From: Methylomicrobium sp. | Lineage (GTDB): Bacteria > Pseudomonadota > Gammaproteobacteria > Methylococcales > Methylomonadaceae | Reading direction: 5' to 3' | Assembly: GCA_007135635.1 (NCBI GenBank) | Contig: SLIO01000368.1 | Location: forward strand, 1 to 12,074 | Length of the DNA: 12,074 nucleotides | Shown: positions 6,293 to 12,074 of the stretch, piece by piece | How the letters are laid out: every line of letters starts with the position of its first letter | How positions within the stretch are numbered: the stretch's first letter is position 1 | Program-made: the position numbers and the translations under genes | Notes under the pieces: generated by a model | What the model saw: the letters and a program-made list of their open reading frames with translations, nothing else | What the model was told of the DNA's origin: nothing | The model's database searches: none

Positions 6293-7267
6293 GTGGATCA
6301 TTTTAATTCGATAATTGGGAAATCTCCCGCACTCGATTCTCTACTCCGTAGCGCTAGAATGGTTGCGTGTACCGATGTGACCGTCTTCATCAAAGGAGAA
6401 ACCGGTACCGGCAAGGAAGTGTTAGCTTCCGCTATTCAGAAAGAAAGCGCTCGCGCTAATAAACCGTTTATCAAGTTGAATTGCGCCGCCTTGCCTGAGA
6501 GCTTAGTGGAATCTGAGTTATTTGGACACAAAAAAGGGGCATTCACTGGTGCCAATGTTAACAAGCAAGGTATCTTTCAAGCGGCTGACGGAGGTACCTT
6601 ATTTTTGGATGAAATTAATTCGCTACCTTTGTCGATACAAGCAAAATTATTACGATTTTTAGAACTGGGCGAATGTTTGGCCGTTGGCGAAACCAAGCCC
6701 TACCGTGTCGATATCAGAATCATTGCGGCTAGTAACCAAGACTTGGTCAAGCAAATCGACGTAGGGCAGTTTAGGCAGGATCTGTACTTCCGTTTAAATG
6801 TCGTGCCTTTAGAGTTGCCTCCGCTATCGAAAAGAACCGAAGATATCGAACCGCTGATCACTCATTTTGTTAGGCACTTTGCACAAGCGCACTCGCTTGA
6901 AGCCCCTCAATTCAGCAAACAGTCGATTAGAGTTTTAACTCGCTATCGGTGGCCCGGCAATATTAGAGAACTCCGCAACTTATGCGAAAGACTGGCGATT
7001 TTACTGGCGGGAAAGGTAATCGAACCCGATAATTTGCCGCATGAGTTTTCTGAATATATGGATGAAAAGGCTCATTCGGCGGATGCCATCGGTGTTCCGA
7101 GTTTTAAACTGCCTGATTTCGGAATCCAATTGGACTCATTGGAGGCTGACTTGATTAATCAAGCGCTAACAAGAACCAACGGCAATCGCAGTAAGTCAGC
7201 ACGCTTATTAGGAATAACCCGAGATACTTTGCTATACCGGATACAAAAACACGGTTTGGCTGCCTAG
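6293..7267 (+). CDS. Sigma-54-dependent activator without sensor domain (PspF-like layout)
   Basis: This 324-residue protein is a bacterial enhancer-binding protein that should use ATP hydrolysis to open sigma-54 RNA polymerase promoters. The AAA+ domain starts almost at residue 1 and holds Walker A GETGTGKE (35-42), the sigma-54 contact loop GAFTGA (82-87), Walker B GGTLFLDE (100-107), AASNQ (145-149) and candidate arginine fingers in FRQDLYFRLN (160-169). A linker (about 250-280) leads to a Fis-type helix-turn-helix with NRSKSARLLGITRDTLLYRI (298-317). No receiver, GAF or PAS domain is present, the same layout as PspF, so control must come from a partner protein or from expression level. 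The GTG at 6293 is chosen for its strong Shine-Dalgarno. Co-transcription with the SafE-like gene hints at a shared task. No -24/-12 promoter was seen in the window's gaps, so its targets are unknown. Confidence 0.93.
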   Translation: MDHFNSIIGKSPALDSLLRSARMVACTDVTVFIKGETGTGKEVLASAIQKESARANKPFIKLNCAALPESLVESELFGHKKGAFTGANVNKQGIFQAADGGTLFLDEINSLPLSIQAKLLRFLELGECLAVGETKPYRVDIRIIAASNQDLVKQIDVGQFRQDLYFRLNVVPLELPPLSKRTEDIEPLITHFVRHFAQAHSLEAPQFSKQSIRVLTRYRWPGNIRELRNLCERLAILLAGKVIEPDNLPHEFSEYMDEKAHSADAIGVPSFKLPDFGIQLDSLEADLINQALTRTNGNRSKSARLLGITRDTLLYRIQKHGLAA

Positions 7268-7456
7268 TTTTCTTTGCGGTAGCATTAGGCGCAGTCTAGT
7301 ACAGATTATCGCTTTCGCACATCATATTTCAGAGCAGGCTTAAGGAATCGGAGAGTTGAGCTTTGGGGTAATTTTCAAATCAATTGATATCTTACTGATA
7401 CAGAGTCCACGTGTAAACATCGGTCTTAATGTCAGTAGCGTGGTTGTTTACTCGTA
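7268..7456. other. Convergent intergenic gap without recognisable terminator
   Basis: This 189-bp gap separates the rightward activator from the leftward phosphatase, both ending here. I see no G/C-rich hairpin followed by a T-run on either strand. A 10-bp palindrome ATCAATTGAT lies at 7379-7388 and a loose inverted repeat TACTGA/TCAGTA at 7393-7398 and 7432-7437. Termination may be Rho-dependent, or the transcripts may overlap. Confidence 0.5.
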
Positions 7457-8194
7457 TCACCCAAGGCATCTTATCCATTGCACCGTTACATTATCGCTAT
7501 GGCCTCTTGCCCTGAGTACTGTCAATCGGGCAAACTTTCCCAGTTCGTTTTTACCGCTTTCGGGTTGAGCCAAGTCGAGCAATTCGGCAGATTTGACGTA
7601 TTCCCAGAAGCCGTCTGTGCATAATAGAAATGTTTCGCCCAGTTTTATTGGGGGGTAAACATGAATTTCGGGGAGGTGAGCTTGCAAGATATTGACGCTT
7701 CGCGTCAATTGGTTCTGCTCCGGGTGCAAGCCCATTTCTTGTTCGGTTATTGACCCCTCGTCCAACAGTTGCTGCGTGATCGAATGATCTTTTGTGCGCC
7801 ATAGGACTTTATTCGCATTCATCCGGTAAATTCGGGAGTCGCCACAATGTGCAGTGATTGTTTGGTTTGGGTCGATATAGAGTAATGCATAGGTGGTATG
7901 TGCTTCCGATGCGGATGGATCGTTGCCGAAAAGTTTTTTCATTTCTTCGACAGCCGAGTTAAACCAAGTCGTCATGGTTTCGACGGGTGCTTGAGCAAGA
8001 TGAATACGGTACTGATTGGCTAATTTTAATAAGCCTTGGCAAAAATAGCGGGAAGCTTTTTCACCTGACTGATGGCCTCCGAGTCCGTCGGCAACAATAA
8101 ATAAGGCGTAGTCGTCTTTAATAATGCGGCCCATCGAATCTTGATTAACCTCTCGGTCGCCAGCCGAAGTTAATTGAAAGCATTGCAATTTCAT
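7457..8194 (-). CDS. PP2C-family serine/threonine protein phosphatase (Stp/PphA-like)
   Basis: A cytoplasmic metal-dependent phosphatase of 245 residues, the usual size of bacterial Stp1/PrpC proteins, which remove phosphate from Ser/Thr of proteins. The metal and phosphate motifs are all present: GDREVNQD (12-19; Arg14, Asp19), VADGLGGH (34-41; Asp36), HCGDSRIYR (116-124), LCTDGFWE (191-198; Asp193) and HSDNVTV (232-238; Asp234, Asn235), so it is probably active. There are no membrane segments and no extra domain. It begins 3 nt after the pdxJ stop with no Shine-Dalgarno, so translation is probably coupled to pdxJ and it ends the lepB-rnc-era-recO operon. In enterobacteria acpS usually follows pdxJ, so this neighbour is unusual. 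No kinase or FHA-domain partner lies in the window; the substrate is unknown. Confidence 0.92.
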   Translation of the reverse strand: MKLQCFQLTSAGDREVNQDSMGRIIKDDYALFIVADGLGGHQSGEKASRYFCQGLLKLANQYRIHLAQAPVETMTTWFNSAVEEMKKLFGNDPSASEAHTTYALLYIDPNQTITAHCGDSRIYRMNANKVLWRTKDHSITQQLLDEGSITEQEMGLHPEQNQLTRSVNILQAHLPEIHVYPPIKLGETFLLCTDGFWEYVKSAELLDLAQPESGKNELGKFARLTVLRARGHSDNVTVQWIRCLG

Positions 8195-8197
8195 TGG

Positions 8198-8953
8198 TTA
8201 TTCGGTGATCAAGCTTTGTAATCGGGCTTGTCGCATCAATTGCTTGAGATCATAGACAGTTTTGGCTAAACCGGAGAAAACCGCTTGTGCGATGATGGCA
8301 TGGCCGATATTTAACTCGACAATTTCAATGATTTGGCAAATCGCTTCGACATTGTGGAAATTGAGTCCGTGTCCGGCATTGACCTGTAGCCCAGCGCTGT
8401 TTGCGTATTGGGCGGCCGAATGAATGCGCTTTAGTTCGTCAGTGCGACGGCTTGATGTTTTCGCATCGGCATAACGTCCGGTATGCAGTTCGACAACTGG
8501 CACGCCCGCTTTCACTGCGGCATCGATTTGACGCAGATCAGGGTCGATAAATAAGGAGACTTCGATTCCCGCATCGCTGAGCCGAACGCAGACGTCGTTC
8601 ATGCGTGCTTGATTTTCGGCAACGTTAAGACCGCCTTCGGTAGTCAGTTCCTCGCGCTTTTCCGGAACGAGGCAGCAAGCGTAAGGTTTGACTTTGAGTG
8701 CGATTGCAATCATTTCATCGGTTACGGCCATTTCCAGATTCAGGCGGCTATGGATGATATCTCGCAGTAAATAAATATCTCGGTCCTGAATATGCCTACG
8801 GTCCTCGCGCAGATGAGCGGTAATGCCGTCCGCGCCGGCTTGTTCGGCGATTAGCGCAGCTTGGATCGGATCAGGGTACTGAGTGCCTCTAGTTTGCCTT
8901 AATGTGGCAATATGGTCGATGTTGACGCCAAGTAGAATGTCGTTGTTGTTCAT
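8198..8953 (-). CDS. pdxJ: Pyridoxine 5'-phosphate synthase
   Basis: PdxJ condenses 1-deoxyxylulose 5-phosphate with 3-amino-2-oxopropyl phosphate to form pyridoxine 5'-phosphate in the DXP-dependent vitamin B6 pathway. The 251 residues match the family (E. coli 243) over the full TIM barrel. Seen here: [15 protein letters not shown] (9-23), the loop HLREDRRHI (47-55), LEMAVT (73-78), [14 protein letters not shown] (95-108), HTGRYA (157-162), NAGHGLN (192-198; His195 as the likely second catalytic His) and the end motif [17 protein letters not shown] (213-229). Its ATG overlaps the recO stop in ATGA (8950-8953) and no Shine-Dalgarno is visible, so it is probably translated by coupling. The recO-pdxJ pair is standard in gammaproteobacteria. 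Confidence 0.97.
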   Translation of the reverse strand: MNNNDILLGVNIDHIATLRQTRGTQYPDPIQAALIAEQAGADGITAHLREDRRHIQDRDIYLLRDIIHSRLNLEMAVTDEMIAIALKVKPYACCLVPEKREELTTEGGLNVAENQARMNDVCVRLSDAGIEVSLFIDPDLRQIDAAVKAGVPVVELHTGRYADAKTSSRRTDELKRIHSAAQYANSAGLQVNAGHGLNFHNVEAICQIIEIVELNIGHAIIAQAVFSGLAKTVYDLKQLMRQARLQSLITE

Positions 8954-9660
8954 GAATGCGAGTGTTTGAGAATTTTGGAGATAACCTCTCTACTTTTGAG
9001 CGGCTTTCCATTCAAATGAAAATTAATCGCCGAGCGCATGATTTTTTTGGCTTCGGTCAGGGTGGCGGTATTAGGAAAAGAGCGCGCTTCCAATGCGAGT
9101 AAAGTGCTTCCTGAAAAATCACCTAGCTCCGATTCGACAGGCCCCAAATCGGCATTGAAATAATATTTTTTATTGGGCGAAACCGGTTGTTGAAGAGTGT
9201 CCACATCGAATTGCAAACCATAACCAATCTGGGTCAGTAGGTTGAGTTCAAAGACTCGGAGTACGGGTTCTAATTCCAATGTATTCGATAACTCACTTAA
9301 AGTATTTTGATACAGTAGAAACACTTCAGGGTGTGGATCGAAAGAGTGCAAAAAATAAGTGACCAGTTCATTGATATAAAACCCGCTGTATAGCGCGAGA
9401 TCATTTAATTTCGGTGCCGATTGCCAAGGTTCGATGTGCGTCAGAGTTTTTAAGTCCGATTTGCCGGCAAAGGACAATAATACAGGAACGAACGGACGAA
9501 TATAGGGACCGAGTTTCGATTTCGGTGTTCTGACACCTTTGGCCACAACTGCGAACCGACCGAAATCCCGAGTCAATACCTCGGCGATAAGGCTGGTTTC
9601 TCGGAAGTTCCGGTAGTGCAGGATAAAAGCCGGTTGCAACGAAACAACATTATCAATCAT
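8950..9660 (-). CDS. recO: DNA repair protein RecO
   Basis: RecO anneals single strands and, with RecR, loads RecA onto SSB-coated DNA in RecF-pathway gap repair. The 236 residues fit the family (E. coli 242). The N-terminal OB fold covers about 1-80, with [20 protein letters not shown] (11-30) and FAVVAKGVR (36-44). A helical domain follows with GFYINELV (93-100) and [16 protein letters not shown] (137-152), and the C-terminal end has [10 protein letters not shown] (218-227). There is no zinc-finger Cys set in the middle, as is usual in gammaproteobacterial forms. The start overlaps the end of era by 8 nt and the stop overlaps the pdxJ start by 4 nt. Sequence identity in this family is always low, but context and motifs agree. 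Confidence 0.94.
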   Translation of the reverse strand: MIDNVVSLQPAFILHYRNFRETSLIAEVLTRDFGRFAVVAKGVRTPKSKLGPYIRPFVPVLLSFAGKSDLKTLTHIEPWQSAPKLNDLALYSGFYINELVTYFLHSFDPHPEVFLLYQNTLSELSNTLELEPVLRVFELNLLTQIGYGLQFDVDTLQQPVSPNKKYYFNADLGPVESELGDFSGSTLLALEARSFPNTATLTEAKKIMRSAINFHLNGKPLKSREVISKILKHSHS

Positions 9661-10534
9661 TAAAGCCCAAGCTTCGCAACGCTCGTTCGTTGTTGGACCA
9701 GCCTTGTTTGACTTTTACCCATAACTGTAAATAAACTTTTTGATCAATTAATTTTTCGATATCGAGCCGGGCATCGGAACCGATTTTTTTCAGCATTTCG
9801 CCTTGTTTGCCGATCACAATGCTTTTTTGCGAACTACGCTCGACCCAAATCACGGCATAGATTTTGGTGATTTCGGGATTTTCCTCGTAACGCTCAATTT
9901 CGACTGTCAACGCATAGGGCAATTCGTCGCCGAGTCTGCGAGTCAATTTTTCACGAATTATTTCAGCAGTTAGAAAGCGCTCCGGGCGGTCGGTAATTTG
10001 ATCTTCGGGATAAATGAGATCGCGTTCCGGTAATAGTTCCATCACCAGTGTTTCCAGTTGTGGCAGATTGGTCTTTTTCAACGCGGAAATTGGGATGATA
10101 TGCTCGAAAGCAAAGCGCTTTTGCGCTTCTGCAAAAAATGCCAACAGGGTTTCCCTATCCTTGATTTTATCGACTTTATTAACCGCTAGAATCACCGGTA
10201 AGCCGGCTTGTTCCAGCTTTTTGAAAATTAAGTCGTCATAAGGCTGCCAGGAGAGTCCATCGATTAACCAAACGATGATCTCTACGCCAACCAAAGTGGT
10301 TTCGGCGGTCCGGTTGAGATAACGATTCAGTGCCCGTTTTTCGTTATCGTGCATCCCGGGGGTGTCGACATAGATCGCTTGGCCGGCTTCGGTTGTGTTG
10401 ATGCCGAGAATACGGTGCCTTGTCGTTTGCGGCTTTCGTGATGTAATGCTGATTTTCTGGCCTAACAAATGATTCATCAGCGTGGATTTGCCGACATTGG
10501 GCCGGCCGATTAGCGCAACATAGCCGCATTTCAT
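9653..10534 (-). CDS. era: GTPase Era
   Basis: Era is a GTPase that binds the 3' end of 16S rRNA and helps assemble the 30S subunit. The 293 residues match the family (E. coli 301). GTPase motifs: G1 GRPNVGKS (10-17), switch QTTRH (36-40), G3 DTPG (57-60), G4 NKVD (119-122) and G5 SAL (150-152). The C-terminal KH domain shows VIGKQGEMLKKIG (240-252) and LWVKVKQGW (271-279), and the end RALRSLGF is typical. The same frame is open for 37 more codons upstream, but these lie inside rnc and read as a basic, non-family peptide, so I chose the ATG at 10534, which overlaps the rnc stop in ATGA (10531-10534). Coupling with rnc fits the linked roles in rRNA maturation. Confidence 0.97.
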   Translation of the reverse strand: MKCGYVALIGRPNVGKSTLMNHLLGQKISITSRKPQTTRHRILGINTTEAGQAIYVDTPGMHDNEKRALNRYLNRTAETTLVGVEIIVWLIDGLSWQPYDDLIFKKLEQAGLPVILAVNKVDKIKDRETLLAFFAEAQKRFAFEHIIPISALKKTNLPQLETLVMELLPERDLIYPEDQITDRPERFLTAEIIREKLTRRLGDELPYALTVEIERYEENPEITKIYAVIWVERSSQKSIVIGKQGEMLKKIGSDARLDIEKLIDQKVYLQLWVKVKQGWSNNERALRSLGFND

Positions 10535-11214
10535 GATTGTTCTCGCTTCAATAGTGCCAGCATTTGCTCGGCGGCGTCTTGTTCGGCTTTTTTTCTTGAT
10601 ACGCCGGAACCGATACACGATTTGTCCGATAGCGGAATCGTGCATTTCACTTTAAAAGTTTGTTCATGTGGCAGGCCGGACATCGTCATTAAGGTGTAGT
10701 CGGGTAAGTCCAGTTTTTTTGATTGCATCAATTCCTGTAATTGTGTTTTTGGGTCTTTCTGCCAGTTATCAAGCGACAATCGGTCGAGTCTGTCCTGAAG
10801 CATGTCCAGAACCCATTGCCGGCAAACTCCAATGCCTTGATCCTTGAATAAGGCTCCGATAATCGCTTCGATAGCGTCGGATAAAATCGAGTCGCGACGA
10901 TAACCGCCGCTTTTCAGTTCTCCGGAGCCAAGAATTAAATAATCACCGATGTTAAGTTTTCTTGCCAAGTCGGCGAGCGTGCTCTGATTGACTAGGCTGG
11001 CTCTGAGTCTACTTAAAACCCCTTCACTGGCTTCCGGAAACATTTCATGCAGTTTTTCGGCGACCACAAAGCCGAGTATCGAGTCTCCTAGAAACTCCAA
11101 ACGCTCGTTATTGAGCGCGCCCATACTGCGATGAGTCAGCGCCATTTTAAACAACTGCATGTTGTTGAAGTGCAAACCAAGCTTTTTGCAAAGTGTCTCA
11201 GGGTCTTTCGTCAC
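10531..11214 (-). CDS. rnc: Ribonuclease III
   Basis: RNase III cuts double-stranded RNA, including the 30S rRNA precursor. The 227 residues match E. coli (226). The catalytic domain has the signature NERLEFLGDS (36-45; metal ligands likely Glu40 and Asp44) and SDAIEAIIGALF (112-123; Asp113, Glu116). The double-stranded RNA-binding domain covers about 153-224, from DPKTQLQE to GSGVSRKKAEQDAAEQML (202-219). The start codon is GTG (11214-11212), overlapping the DUF4845 stop as GTGA, with an upstream AGGTGG serving as Shine-Dalgarno inside the end of DUF4845. The stop overlaps era by 4 nt. In E. coli rnc controls its own operon by cutting its leader; no clear processing hairpin is visible in the short part of the lepB-rnc region seen here. 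Confidence 0.97.
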   Translation of the reverse strand: MTKDPETLCKKLGLHFNNMQLFKMALTHRSMGALNNERLEFLGDSILGFVVAEKLHEMFPEASEGVLSRLRASLVNQSTLADLARKLNIGDYLILGSGELKSGGYRRDSILSDAIEAIIGALFKDQGIGVCRQWVLDMLQDRLDRLSLDNWQKDPKTQLQELMQSKKLDLPDYTLMTMSGLPHEQTFKVKCTIPLSDKSCIGSGVSRKKAEQDAAEQMLALLKREQS

Positions 11215-11588
11215 TCTCCACCCACCTCGATGACTTCATTAAATTCGACGAGCACACTTAAATTGCCGAAAATCTTTTCGACGACTTCATAGGCGATTTC
11301 AACTTTCAAATAATTGCCTTGTTTGGTTATTTTGACATCATCCTTCGTTACGTTATTAACGTAATTGAGGTTAAAACGTTTGTCCAGTGCACCCCAAACT
11401 TCGTTTTTATTTTTCGTCTGAATATCGACAGTCTGTTTTAAACCCGTTAGTGAATTAACCACTTTGCTATGATCTATATAGATTGGCGCGATTTTCAAAA
11501 TCAATAGCGTAAAAAAAGCGATCAAGCCCAGAAGCAGAATAGTCGAAATAAGCGTCAACCCGGTTTGGCGTTGCAAGGAAGCTGTCAT
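11211..11588 (-). CDS. DUF4845 family small membrane-anchored protein
   Basis: This 125-residue protein has one hydrophobic segment near the N-terminus (about 11-33), followed by a soluble, probably periplasmic, part. It belongs by layout and position to DUF4845 (PF16137), whose members sit between lepB and rnc in many gammaproteobacteria; their function is unknown. The start RQTGLTLIS (7-15) looks like a type IV pilin leader and cleavage site (G followed by a hydrophobic residue and TLI), but the usual Glu at +5 is Ser15. The soluble part has KxxPIYIDHSKV (32-43) near the membrane. A good Shine-Dalgarno AGGAGA (minus strand, 11599-11594) lies 5 nt before the ATG, and 32 bp separate it from lepB. 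The stop overlaps the rnc GTG. The family call is from memory and context. Confidence 0.82.
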   Translation of the reverse strand: MTASLQRQTGLTLISTILLLGLIAFFTLLILKIAPIYIDHSKVVNSLTGLKQTVDIQTKNKNEVWGALDKRFNLNYVNNVTKDDVKITKQGNYLKVEIAYEVVEKIFGNLSVLVEFNEVIEVGGE

Positions 11589-11620
11589 GGTCGTCTCCTA
11601 TAAAGATTAAGAATAGGATT

Positions 11621-12074
11621 TCATTGAATGATCGTGCCGATACGGTCGAAGCCGATACCTTTATATTGCCAATCCCAATTCATCCATATAAAAAACGCTT
11701 TTCCTACTAGATTTTGCTCGGGTACCGTGCCCCAATATCGGCTGTCGTTACTATTATCGCGGTTATCGCCCATCACGAAATAATGGCCTTCGGGTACAAC
11801 ATACACGCCGTCAATTGAGGGCGCGCCGGGACTGATTAAAATGCTATGTTCAACACCCTTTAAATCTTCTAGGAAATGTTCAGTACCGGTCATGCTTTCG
11901 CCTTGGCCGACGCCTTGATAAACGCCGAGTGAAACGCGTTTAACTGGATGGCCGTTGATATAGAGGTTTTTTTTATCGTAAGCGATACGGTCGCCCGGTA
12001 AACCAATGATGCGCTTGATGTAATCGACCGATGGTTGTTTAGGATAGCGAAACACGACGATATCCCCGCGTTCG
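11621..12074 (-). CDS. lepB: Signal peptidase I, C-terminal part (cut by window edge)
   Basis: LepB is the inner-membrane serine protease that removes signal peptides from exported proteins. The visible 150 codons are the C-terminal part; the gene continues beyond 12074, so the membrane anchor and the box with the catalytic Ser are not seen. Visible are RGDIVVFRYP (residues 2-11 of the visible part), DYIKRIIGLPGD with the catalytic Lys at visible residue 20, and the late box GDNRDNSNDSRYWG (102-115). The insert between them (about 45-85) is the size expected for gammaproteobacterial enzymes. A GTG at 12055 lies inside the RGDIVVFRYP motif and is not the start. In E. coli lepB also lies directly upstream of rnc-era-recO; here DUF4845 lies between. 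Confidence 0.95.
   Translation of the reverse strand, partial: ERGDIVVFRYPKQPSVDYIKRIIGLPGDRIAYDKKNLYINGHPVKRVSLGVYQGVGQGESMTGTEHFLEDLKGVEHSILISPGAPSIDGVYVVPEGHYFVMGDNRDNSNDSRYWGTVPEQNLVGKAFFIWMNWDWQYKGIGFDRIGTIIQ

Noticed and set aside
7407..7451. Pseudoknot-like order of two complementary pairs (CCACG/CGTGG and GTAAAC/GTTTAC)
   Set aside because: The connecting loops are only 1-2 nt on one side and about 20 nt in the middle, which makes a stable pseudoknot unlikely; probably chance in a low-constraint gap.
10535..10645. A 37-codon basic N-terminal extension of Era
   Set aside because: It lies inside the RNase III dsRNA-binding domain in another frame; the ATGA overlap start gives the normal Era N-terminus.

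Overview
The window is ordinary chromosomal DNA of a gammaproteobacterium. The strongest sign is the gene order lepB - DUF4845 - rnc - era - recO - pdxJ, a classic gammaproteobacterial block. A serine tRNA nearly identical in its anticodon and variable arms to the E. coli tRNA-Ser(GGA), and a Uup-type ABC-F protein, agree with this. The gene mix and moderate G+C would fit a methanotroph-like lineage (Methylococcales), but that is a guess from general resemblance, not shown by any marker gene. No phage, IS element, CRISPR array or toxin-antitoxin pair was seen.

Layout from left to right. (1) Positions 1-372 hold a rightward terminator from a gene outside the window, then a leftward tRNA-Ser(GGA) with its own promoter and terminator. 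(2) Positions 373-4425 hold a leftward three-gene unit: an AEC-family permease, a CinA-like protein and uup, with 8-nt and 4-nt gaps. (3) Positions 4580-5305 hold pyrF, read rightward and divergent from the permease across a 154-bp gap with an inverted repeat. (4) Positions 5558-7267 hold a rightward pair: a TauE/SafE-like membrane protein with Cys motifs, and a sigma-54 activator that has no sensor domain. The activator's Shine-Dalgarno lies inside a small perfect hairpin touching its GTG start. (5) Positions 7457-12074 hold a leftward operon: lepB (cut by the window edge), DUF4845, rnc, era, recO, pdxJ and a PP2C-type phosphatase. From DUF4845 onward the genes overlap or nearly touch (4, 4, 8 and 4 nt overlaps, then a 3-nt gap), so translation is probably coupled along the chain.

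Functionally the right-hand operon joins signal peptide cleavage (LepB), RNA processing (RNase III), ribosome assembly (Era), recombinational repair (RecO) and vitamin B6 synthesis (PdxJ), with an unexpected protein phosphatase in the last position. The left half is housekeeping: pyrimidine synthesis, an ABC-F ATPase, a nucleotide-cleanup-like protein and serine decoding. The part with most unexplained biology is the SafE-like/sigma-54 activator pair. I found no clear undescribed multi-gene system; the findings are local oddities of moderate interest.
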